Shown: piece by piece, positions 8,323 to 14,946 of the stretch
Position numbering within the stretch: the first letter of the stretch is position 1
How the letters are laid out: each line of letters begins with the position of its first letter
DNA from: Actinomycetes bacterium
GTDB taxonomy: Bacteria; Actinomycetota; Actinomycetes; Actinomycetales; Beutenbergiaceae
Direction: 5' to 3'
DNA: 17,718 nt
Assembly: GCA_021793935.1 (NCBI GenBank)
Contig: JAJYRV010000012.1
Coordinates: 1-17,718 of the forward strand
Made by a program: the position numbers and the translations under genes
Notes under the pieces: generated by a model
Told to the model about the DNA's origin: nothing
Seen by the model: the letters and a program-made list of their open reading frames with translations, nothing else
Database searches by the model: none

Positions 8323-8585
8323 GTTGCTGCCTTTCTTCCCAGGTGTACGTGAAAGCCTCGTCGAGCACGAGTTCGGTGGAACCGGTGCACACCACCGCCG
8401 CGTCGAGCGTCGTGGAGGGGTGCCGGGGCGGGGCGCTGCTCCTGCGGTCCCGCGCCGAGTCTCGGCAACCAGGTCCGGCCCCATCGGAAGAGCTCCCCGC
8501 GGGTGAGGGGCTCGGTGTCGCCGGTCCACTCCCCGCTCCTCACCGTGAGGACGTCGACGGCGGCGCCGCGCAGGCCGCTGTGACC
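8309..8585 (-). pseudogene. Probable frameshifted remnant of a TIG-domain gene
   Basis: Read on the minus strand, one frame gives GLRGAAVDVLTVRSGEWTGD. Another frame, shifted near 8515, gives SPAGSSSD and later AAVVCTGSTELVLDEAFTYT before a TAG at 8311-8309. Joined, these look like one IPT/TIG domain, similar to the end of the adjacent RCC1 protein. At DNA level, 8342-8382 resembles the RCC1 gene's 3' end at 6879-6919 (gtgta-gtgaa-gc pattern and a shared gcacg). No single frame covers it and no start or ribosome site is evident, so I call it a decayed fragment, possibly left by duplication of an RCC1-TIG gene. The remnant's stop lies 14 bases inside the RCC1 gene. The alternative is chance similarity plus ordinary upstream DNA. 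Confidence 0.5.
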
Positions 8586-8597
8586 CCCGGTTCGCCG

Positions 8598-8621
8598 GGA
8601 TCGTTGGTTTTGCACCAATCC
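8598..8621. promoter_or_regulatory. Small interrupted dyad upstream of the TorD-like gene
   Basis: GGA-TCG-TTGGT and ACCAATCC pair as an eight-base stem with a three-base bulge around a TTTGC loop. It lies between the TIG remnant and the TorD-like gene, so it could be an operator, or a weak structure in either transcript. TTGCAC at 8610-8615 overlaps it and is a possible -35 element, but no convincing -10 follows. The stretch 8586-8707 otherwise shows only the ribosome binding site AGGTGGA (8697-8703). Confidence 0.25.
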
Positions 8622-8707
8622 AGATTAGAGCACTGTTACCCTTGCTCGGACCGCCCTAGGACCCTTGGCCCGGTTCGGGCAGGGCATATTCTGATTAGGT
8701 GGAACGC

Positions 8708-9379
8708 ATGAGCAACGAACGCCCCGTGGAACCGCCCCTCACCCCGCGGGCTGAGGAACAACCCGAACTCGATTCAAAAACTGCGCGCGGCGTGGCGTGG
8801 ATCTGCCGTTCCCGCGCCCAGATGTGGGAGGTCCTCGCCGAAGTCCTCGGCGAACCCACCGATGAGCGGGTGGATCTGCTGCGCTCAGGGGACCTCGAGC
8901 ACCAGTTGCAGGAGGCGATCGAGTGGCTCGGGGACGACGCCGGGCGGTTCCTCGACACCGAGATGATGCTCGGCCTCATCGGGCGGCGCTCGAAACGGCT
9001 CGAGGTCGAGGCCGATCGCGCGGATCGGCGCGCGAAGTTCGCCGAACTGTTCGGCCCCGGGGCCCCGTTCGAGGACGGACATACGCTCCTGGTCACCCGG
9101 GCCGCCGAGCTCGCCGCGAGCTGCCGGGAGGAAGCGGCGGCATGGGCGGGGGAGAATGGCGAGGAGGCGAAGGCCCTGCGGATGGCTCAGGCGAAGGTGA
9201 TCGAGGAAGACCTCGCGAACGTCATCCCCCAGTGGGCGCACGACCTCGACGAGGCAGCCACGCACCCGTTCGGGCGGATGTGCGCGCGGTTCACCGTGTC
9301 GGTGCTGAGCATCGAATCCGGCCGCGATTTCGAATCCACTGTCTTCCGCGGCGCGGCGCCACTGACGTTCTCCGAATAG
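8708..9379 (+). CDS. TorD/DmsD-like molybdoenzyme chaperone
   Basis: The 223-residue product is a predicted cytoplasmic all-helical protein of the TorD superfamily, which binds twin-arginine signal peptides and guards apo-molybdoenzymes until cofactor loading. Supporting segments are RSRAQMWEVLAEVLGEPTDE near the N-terminus and a long helical middle. The late segment THPFGRMCARFTVSVLSIE resembles the final helices of the family. The ATG at 8708 is preferred over a GTG at 8699 because AGGTGGA (8697-8703) would serve it and overlaps the GTG. It heads the operon encoding the Ttr-like reductase, whose catalytic subunit has a twin-arginine leader, so that is the likely client. It is distinct from narJ. 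The family call is from overall pattern and context, not from a unique motif. Confidence 0.72.
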   Translation: MSNERPVEPPLTPRAEEQPELDSKTARGVAWICRSRAQMWEVLAEVLGEPTDERVDLLRSGDLEHQLQEAIEWLGDDAGRFLDTEMMLGLIGRRSKRLEVEADRADRRAKFAELFGPGAPFEDGHTLLVTRAAELAASCREEAAAWAGENGEEAKALRMAQAKVIEEDLANVIPQWAHDLDEAATHPFGRMCARFTVSVLSIESGRDFESTVFRGAAPLTFSE

Positions 9380-9401
9380 AAATCGAGGATACGGCCATCG
9401 A

Positions 9402-9451
9402 GAACTGCCGGAAGCCGTTCACATCGCGATTCCAGCAGCCTCCGGCAGTTC
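9402..9451. repeat. Perfect 11-base inverted repeat
   Basis: GAACTGCCGGA at 9402-9412 and its exact complement TCCGGCAGTTC at 9441-9451 flank a 28-base loop, starting 22 bases after the TorD-like gene stop. The loop is too long and no T-run follows, so it is not a standard intrinsic terminator. It may slow transcription, protect the upstream mRNA end or bind a protein. GCCGGAA recurs at about 9408, 9457 and 9468, and smaller dyads follow at 9479-9507 (CCTCAG/CTGAGG) and 9517-9529 (CTTCC-GCA-GGAAG). Confidence 0.6.
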
Positions 9452-9587
9452 CCGATGCCGGAATAGGCGCCGGAAGGCCCTCAGAACCCCGCGAGACCCC
9501 GCTGAGGAGGAGCGCACTTCCGCAGGAAGCGACCTTGGGGAATAACTCAGAATAAGGCATGGAGAAATAGCTTTATTCGCGTTTCTG

Positions 9588-9610
9588 TTGGTCACTAAAT
9601 AAGTAACTAA
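9588..9610. promoter_or_regulatory. Imperfect 23-base dyad, candidate operator upstream of the Ttr-like operon
   Basis: TTGGTCACT and AGTAACTAA (reverse complement TTAGTTACT) flank AAATA. Seven of nine arm positions match and both mismatches are transitions, giving TTRGTYACT-N5-AGTRACYAA. It sits in the AT-rich part of the gap before the Fe-S subunit gene; 9541-9600 has only 21 G or C in 60. A related half-site TTAGTCCTT is at 9635-9643. The symmetry suits a dimeric regulator. It does not match the FNR consensus TTGAT-N4-ATCAA. The rest of 9380-9714 contains no gene that I can support and no clear -35/-10 pair. Confidence 0.4.
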
Positions 9611-9714
9611 TTCGGCGCGTAATTCCGCGGGACGTTAGTCCTTATTTGAGGGAAAACCGCGGGTAATGTGAAGGGGCACGCCAGAAAGAATTCCCCGTTG
9701 TGAAGGAGCAATCT

Positions 9715-10431
9715 ATGGCGAAGGTAGGCCTCACGCTGCACCGGCGTCCCCCCTCGGAAAGTTCAGAGGTTCTTGTTCCTGGGGATGAGGGATACCAGCC
9801 CAAATGGGGGATGGTCATCGACCTGCAGAAGTGCGTGGGGTGCGATTCGTGCACCATCGCCTGCAAGGTGGAGAACCGCACCCCGCCGGGGGTCTCCTAT
9901 AACGTCGTCTTCGAGGAGGAGACCGGCGAGTTCCCCAACGTCAAGCGCACCAACGTGCCCCGCCCCTGCATGCAGTGCGACAGCCCGCCGTGCGTGTCGG
10001 TGTGCCCGGTGAACGCGACGTACAAGGCCGAGGACGGCACCGTCGTCATCGACGCCGACCGGTGCATCGGCTGCCGCTATTGCATCACCGCCTGCCCGTA
10101 CGGGGCGCGCTCCTTCGATTTCGGCACCTCCTACGAGGACGAGATGCAGGGCGCGGAAGAAATCGTCGTCCCGGACTACGGGGCCGAACAGGGCAAGCGG
10201 ACGAGCAAGTTCACCTCCCCGGTGGGAACGGTGCGTAAGTGCACGTTCTGCACCCACCGCCTCGAGCGCGGGGAGGAGCCCGCGTGCTGCGAGACCTGCA
10301 TCGGTGACGCCCGCTACTTCGGGGACCTCAATGACCCGAATTCCGTGGTTGCGAAACTCGCAGCGGACCCCCGCGCCTTCCGTTTGAAGGAAGAGTTCGG
10401 CACCGCACCCCGCGTCTACTACTTGAGATGA
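9715..10431 (+). CDS. ttrB: Ttr-like reductase Fe-S electron-transfer subunit (four [4Fe-4S])
   Basis: The 238-residue subunit carries 16 motif Cys in the DmsB/PsrB/TtrB pattern, in four groups: 40/43/46/50, 85/88/93/97, 117/120/123/127, and 176/179 with 191 or 192 and 195. These ligate four [4Fe-4S] clusters passing electrons from the membrane subunit to the catalytic subunit. The ATG at 9715 is preceded by AAGGAG (9703-9708) at a spacing of six; a GTG at 9700 would destroy that site. No signal peptide is present, so export would depend on riding with the Tat-targeted catalytic subunit. The TGA overlaps the next gene (ATGA). The symbol is by family and B-C-A order; other oxyanion reductases share this subunit type. 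Confidence 0.85.
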   Translation: MAKVGLTLHRRPPSESSEVLVPGDEGYQPKWGMVIDLQKCVGCDSCTIACKVENRTPPGVSYNVVFEEETGEFPNVKRTNVPRPCMQCDSPPCVSVCPVNATYKAEDGTVVIDADRCIGCRYCITACPYGARSFDFGTSYEDEMQGAEEIVVPDYGAEQGKRTSKFTSPVGTVRKCTFCTHRLERGEEPACCETCIGDARYFGDLNDPNSVVAKLAADPRAFRLKEEFGTAPRVYYLR

Positions 10432-11762
10432 GCCCCGCGATGAGCACTGAAGTGAAGTCCCCGACCCCTGCCCCGACGGAGCGCCGACCATCCCTATGGC
10501 AGCGCATCGTGGCCGATCACAAGCGACGTTCCGACATTGCGTATGCCGACTCCACGCTCCCGCGCTCGGTCATCAACCGACGCAAGATCATGTGGTACGC
10601 GGCGCTCGTGTTCATCATCGCGCTGACGATCGGCCCCGCGATCAACCGGCTCGTCAACGGCCTGGAGGTCACCGACCTCACGAGTCAGATGCCCTGGGGC
10701 GCGTGGGTGGCGTTCTACATCTTCTTCGTCGGACTGTCCGCCGGAGCGTTCATCCTCTCCTCCCTCGCATCGGTGTTCGGCATGGTCCAGTTCGACCGCA
10801 TCGGCCGTGCGGCGCTGGCGAGCGCGATCGTTTCCATGGGCGTCGCGCTCGTCTTCATCGGATTCGACCTGGGCCGGTGGGACCGTGCTATCTCTACGCT
10901 CTACCACTTCCACTGGACCAGCCCGTTGTCGTGGGAGGTGCGCTTCTACATCATGTACATCGCGCTGCTCATCGCCGAGCTCGTCATCGCGCTCCTCATC
11001 CACCGACGCATGATGCGCAGTATCCCCAAGGGCCATCGGCTGCTGAAGATCCTCGGGATCATCGGCCTGCCCCTCGCGATCTTCGGAGTGCACGGCGGTA
11101 CGGGAACGATCTTCGCCGTGGTCCAAGCACGTGGAATGTGGTTCGGGGGGTTGTTCCCGGTCATCTTCGTGCTCTCCGCGGTCGTCTCCGGCACCGCGTT
11201 GTTGACGATCGTGTACTACGTACAATCCCGTGCCGTGGGACGGCCGGTAAACAAGTCCCTCATCAAGAACCTCGCCATCGTGCTCTCCGCGGTCCTGGCG
11301 ATCGATCTGGGACTGACGTTCTATGAGTTCATCATCCCGTTCCTCGCTGACCACACCGAACTTGCGACGATGACCGTGCAGATGAGCGGACCGTTCTGGT
11401 GGACGTTCTGGATCGTGCAACTGCTCATCGGCATGATCATCCCCTTCGCGATCACGATCTCCGCGCTGAAGAAGAAGCCCGGGGCGGTCGTTTTCGCCTC
11501 CGTGCTGACGGTGATCGGGATCGTCGCCGTCCGGTTCAACATCGTCGTCCCCCCGCTGATCCCACCGGTCATCGAGGGATACCCGATGAACGACTACTTC
11601 CCCACCCTCAATGAGATCGCCGTGAGCGTATGTTTCATCACCGCAGGCGTCCTCGCTTACTCGCTGATCGCTGAGTTCCTCCCGATCCACGAACCGGATC
11701 CCGCGGAACGTGAGGAACTGAAGTTGGCCGACGCAACCGCGGCCCCGGAAGGAAATGACTGA
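10428..11762 (+). CDS. ttrC: NrfD/PsrC-type membrane quinol subunit of the Ttr-like reductase
   Basis: The 444-residue protein has about ten hydrophobic segments (near 53-75, 89-117, 129-147, 170-191, 204-222, 239-263, 280-305, 322-346, 353-377 and 395-418). It resembles the NrfD/PsrC family, which anchors such reductases and exchanges electrons with menaquinone without heme. Conserved-looking features are MPWGAWVAFYIFFVGLSAGA (88-107) and FGVHGGTGTIFAVV (219-232). A hydrophilic N-terminus of about 50 residues makes it longer than my recollection of Salmonella TtrC (around 340). The ATG at 10428 overlaps the preceding stop; an in-frame ATG at 10440 is an alternative, and neither has a strong ribosome site. 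Its TGA overlaps the catalytic subunit ATG by one base. Confidence 0.82.
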   Translation: MSPAMSTEVKSPTPAPTERRPSLWQRIVADHKRRSDIAYADSTLPRSVINRRKIMWYAALVFIIALTIGPAINRLVNGLEVTDLTSQMPWGAWVAFYIFFVGLSAGAFILSSLASVFGMVQFDRIGRAALASAIVSMGVALVFIGFDLGRWDRAISTLYHFHWTSPLSWEVRFYIMYIALLIAELVIALLIHRRMMRSIPKGHRLLKILGIIGLPLAIFGVHGGTGTIFAVVQARGMWFGGLFPVIFVLSAVVSGTALLTIVYYVQSRAVGRPVNKSLIKNLAIVLSAVLAIDLGLTFYEFIIPFLADHTELATMTVQMSGPFWWTFWIVQLLIGMIIPFAITISALKKKPGAVVFASVLTVIGIVAVRFNIVVPPLIPPVIEGYPMNDYFPTLNEIAVSVCFITAGVLAYSLIAEFLPIHEPDPAEREELKLADATAAPEGND

Positions 11763-14700
11763 TGACCGAGCAGAACACCCCGGCCCCGCAGACCGACAAG
11801 CCTCGCGGCCCCAAGCGCCGCACCGTCATCGGTGTGGGAGGGGGGATCGCGGGCGCCGGCGCGCTCGGCGTGATGTTCCACGAGGGCTTCCCGGGCCGGT
11901 ACGAACAACCGACTGAGCACGGCAAGGGAGACGCCGACGACGCCTACTCGGCGAAGGACGTCATCTACTCGATGTGCATGCAGTGCAACACCTTCTGCAC
12001 GATCAAAGTGCGCCTCACCGACCCCGGGGAGACGGAAGCGACCTCCCTCGTTCGCAAGATCGCCGGGAACCCCTACTCCCCGCTGACGGTCCAACCCCTC
12101 TCGGCGATCCCGTACGACACCGACCCGGAAGCGGCGGTCAAGGGGATCGGGAACATGTCCCGCGATGCGAAATCCCGCTCGGGTGGGATCGCCTGCCTCA
12201 AGGGGCAGGCGGGCCCCCAGATCGTGCACGACAAGCGCCGGATCACCTCCCCGATGAAACGCGTCGGGGAGCGCGGCAGCGGCGAATGGCAGACGATCAC
12301 CTGGGAACAGGCGATGAGCGAGATCCTCGACGGCTCCGACCTGGGCACCCCCGGCATCCGCGAGTGGTGGGCCTACGCGCCGGAAGAGGAGGTCATGTCC
12401 GACTGGGAGAAGGTCGAGGACGGCGAGATGTCGGCGGAGGAGTTCGAGGCCGCGTGGGGCGATAAACTCATCGACCCCAAACGCCCCGAGCTCGGCCCGA
12501 AGGCCAACCAACTCGCCCTCATCACCGGCGACCGCCAACCCCTGCTCGGGGAATGGTTCATCAACCAATCCTTCGGATCGACCAACCAGTTCAACCACGG
12601 GGGCACGTGCGGGGTCACCGGCGTGCAATCCAACGTGCACATGCTCCCCACGACGAAGCACAAACGCATGTACATCGACATCGACTACTGCGAGTACATG
12701 GTCGTGTGGGGCACCGAGCCGCTCACCGCGCAGAAGGGCCCGACCTGGCTCGCCCCGCGGATCTCCGTGGCGCGGCAACGGGGGATGAAGATGGCCGTCG
12801 TCGACCCGCGGATGTCGAAAACCGCGGAGAAGGCCGACGCGTGGCTCCCGGTGCAGCCGGGCAAGGATATCGACCTCGCCTACGCGATGATCCGGTGGAT
12901 CATCGACAACGAACGCTACGACGAGGCCTACCTGCGCGCGCCCGGACCGAAGGCCGCGGAAGCGGTCGGCGAGCCGACCTGGTCGGACGCCACCCACCTC
13001 GTCGACGTCGACGACGAAGCTCGCCCGAAGGTCTCCGCCGTCGACCTCGGGCTGCTGCCCGCGCCGGAGGTGGAAGAAGGGGCGCCGCCGCCGGAGCTGG
13101 AAGCCGTCGTCGCTATTGATGGTGAACTCGTGGCGGCGAGCGAGGCAGACGGACCCGCCGACCTCGACGTCGACATCGTCCACGAGGGGCGCCGGCTGCG
13201 GTCGGTGTTCTCCCTGCTCGCCGAGCGGGCCCGGGAGCGCACGGTGGAGGAGTACTGCGAGGCGGCCGGGATCGATCCGGAGCAGGCGATCGAGGTGGCC
13301 CGCGAACTCACCTCCCACGGCAAACGCGCCGGGATCATGAGCTACCGCGGCCCGGCGATGCACTCGAACGGGTACGACGCCGTCCGCGCGATCGGATACC
13401 TCAACTTCCTCATCGGCAACCACGACTGGAAGGGCGGGCACATCTCTGGTCAGAAGACCTACTCCACCCGCCAGGGTCGCTACGATCTGGACACCGTTCC
13501 CGGCGGGTACACCCCGTGGGGGATCCCGGTCACCCGGGAGAAGGTGCGCTACGAAACGACGTCGTTCTTCGCCGAGGACGGCTACCCCGCCCGGCGCCGG
13601 TGGGTGCCCTTCACCGGTAACGCCTGCCACGAGGTGATCCCCTCCGCGGCCGCCGGGTATCCCTACTCCCTCAAGGCGCTGTTCTTGAACCGGCACTCGC
13701 CGCTGAACTCCTCCCCCGGGGCGCACCGGAACGCCGAGCGGCTGAAGATGACGGACAAGATCGAACTCGTCGTCGCCTTCGACATCACCGTGGCGGATTC
13801 GGCGATGTACGCCGACTACCTGCTTCCGGACCTCACCTACCTGGAGAAGTTCACCCAGGAGGGGATCTACCCCTCCCAGCAGTACGCCGTCACCCAACTC
13901 GGCCAGCCCACCACCCGCGCCTACCGCGGCCCGCGCACCACCGAGGAGACCTTCATCGACCTCGCCAAGGCGATGGGTCTGCCCGGGGTGGGCAAGGACG
14001 CGTTCGGGCCGGGCACCTCCTTCGACGCCAGCGAAGATTACTGGCTCAAGCTCGCCGCGAACGTCGCCTACGACGGGGAGGAGCCGGTGCCCGACGCCAG
14101 CGCCGAGGAGGAGGAGATCTTCGCCGGCGCCCGCGAGAAGGCGCTCGGGGACACCTTCGACCTCGCCCGCTGGCAGGAGGCGGTCACGGGCGAGGAGTGG
14201 AAGAAGGTCGTCACCGTGCTCAACCGAGGCGGGCGCTTCACCGGGCAGGCCGAGGAACGGGCCGACGGGTACGAGGGCGAATGGTTGAAATACCGCTACG
14301 AGGGGCTGTGCCAGTTCTACGACAACCCGACCGCGGCGCTCACCGACTGCATGACCGGGGAGTACTTCGACGGGCTCGCCAAGATCCGCCCCGTGCAGAA
14401 ATCCGATGGCAGCCTCGTTGACGCGAGCGAGGAGTTCCCGCTGCAGTTCACCAACTGGAAGTCGCGCACCCAGGGCACCTACCGCACGGTGAACTCCGCG
14501 TGGCTGCGGGAGGTGAAACCCGAGAACTACCTGTGGATCTCCGCCCGCGACGCCGCCGCCCGCGGCATCGAGAGCGGGGACGCGGTGCGGATCACCTCCG
14601 CGAGTGCGACGGTGGAAGGCACCGCCCACGTCCTCCAGGGGATCCGGCCCGGAGTGGTCGGTGCGGACAGCGCCTTCGGCCACAAGGGCTACGGCGCCTC

Positions 14701-14938
14701 CGACGTCGTCATCGACGGTCAGCGGATCGGCGCGGTGCGTGATTACGGTCATTCCGAATCCGCCCGCCGGATCATCCCGGGGCAGGAAGAGACCGGGTAC
14801 GCGCCCTCGCGCAGCCGCGGGTTCCCCGTGAACATCCTCCTGGAAGAGGATTCGGTGGACGGCGGGGGCGGCCTCGTCGACCCGATTGGGGGCGGGGCGG
14901 CGCAACTGAACACGTGGGTCCAGGTCGAAAAGATCTGA
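11762..14938 (+). CDS. ttrA: Molybdopterin oxidoreductase catalytic subunit, tetrathionate reductase family
   Basis: The 1058-residue protein belongs to the DMSO reductase family. It opens with a twin-arginine leader (PKRRTVIGVGGGIAGAGALG, Arg19-Arg20), so it is exported folded. CMQCNTFC (Cys72, 75, 79) plus Cys145 (GGIACLKG) bind a [4Fe-4S] cluster. FGSTNQFNHGGTCG places Cys283 as the likely Mo ligand, as in the Psr/Phs/Ttr/Arr branch and unlike Asp in NarG. MKRVGERGSGEWQ, MIRWIIDNERYDEAYL and GYPYSLKALF match my recollection of Salmonella TtrA, as do length and B-C-A order. The C-terminal dinucleotide-binding domain is complete. Acidic, probably surface, stretches occur near 207-235 and 405-460. 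The start follows AAGGAAA (11749-11755). Substrate is inferred: tetrathionate most likely; arsenate, selenate or thiosulfate-type compounds are not excluded. Confidence 0.82.
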   Translation: MTEQNTPAPQTDKPRGPKRRTVIGVGGGIAGAGALGVMFHEGFPGRYEQPTEHGKGDADDAYSAKDVIYSMCMQCNTFCTIKVRLTDPGETEATSLVRKIAGNPYSPLTVQPLSAIPYDTDPEAAVKGIGNMSRDAKSRSGGIACLKGQAGPQIVHDKRRITSPMKRVGERGSGEWQTITWEQAMSEILDGSDLGTPGIREWWAYAPEEEVMSDWEKVEDGEMSAEEFEAAWGDKLIDPKRPELGPKANQLALITGDRQPLLGEWFINQSFGSTNQFNHGGTCGVTGVQSNVHMLPTTKHKRMYIDIDYCEYMVVWGTEPLTAQKGPTWLAPRISVARQRGMKMAVVDPRMSKTAEKADAWLPVQPGKDIDLAYAMIRWIIDNERYDEAYLRAPGPKAAEAVGEPTWSDATHLVDVDDEARPKVSAVDLGLLPAPEVEEGAPPPELEAVVAIDGELVAASEADGPADLDVDIVHEGRRLRSVFSLLAERARERTVEEYCEAAGIDPEQAIEVARELTSHGKRAGIMSYRGPAMHSNGYDAVRAIGYLNFLIGNHDWKGGHISGQKTYSTRQGRYDLDTVPGGYTPWGIPVTREKVRYETTSFFAEDGYPARRRWVPFTGNACHEVIPSAAAGYPYSLKALFLNRHSPLNSSPGAHRNAERLKMTDKIELVVAFDITVADSAMYADYLLPDLTYLEKFTQEGIYPSQQYAVTQLGQPTTRAYRGPRTTEETFIDLAKAMGLPGVGKDAFGPGTSFDASEDYWLKLAANVAYDGEEPVPDASAEEEEIFAGAREKALGDTFDLARWQEAVTGEEWKKVVTVLNRGGRFTGQAEERADGYEGEWLKYRYEGLCQFYDNPTAALTDCMTGEYFDGLAKIRPVQKSDGSLVDASEEFPLQFTNWKSRTQGTYRTVNSAWLREVKPENYLWISARDAAARGIESGDAVRITSASATVEGTAHVLQGIRPGVVGADSAFGHKGYGASDVVIDGQRIGAVRDYGHSESARRIIPGQEETGYAPSRSRGFPVNILLEEDSVDGGGGLVDPIGGGAAQLNTWVQVEKI

Positions 14939-14946
14939 AGGATCCG

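Noticed and set aside
8319..8618. 99-codon minus-strand frame presented as a complete small gene
   Set aside because: Only its first half looks like a protein family (TIG-like). The second half is low-complexity Arg/Pro/Gly, and the matching continuation lies in another frame, so I treat it as part of a remnant.
8699..8707. GTG at 8699 as start of the TorD-like gene
   Set aside because: It lies inside the AGGTGGA ribosome binding site that properly serves the ATG at 8708.
9402..9451. Intrinsic terminator for the TorD-like gene
   Set aside because: The stem is perfect but the loop is 28 bases and no T-run follows; kept only as an inverted repeat.
9535..9560. Sigma-70 promoter from TTGGGG at 9535
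   Set aside because: No acceptable -10 hexamer lies 16-18 bases downstream; AATAAGG is too close.
9380..9714. FNR or CRP site in the AT-rich gap
   Set aside because: Only a lone TGTGA half-site near 9667 is present, without a matching partner, and there is no TTGAT-N4-ATCAA.
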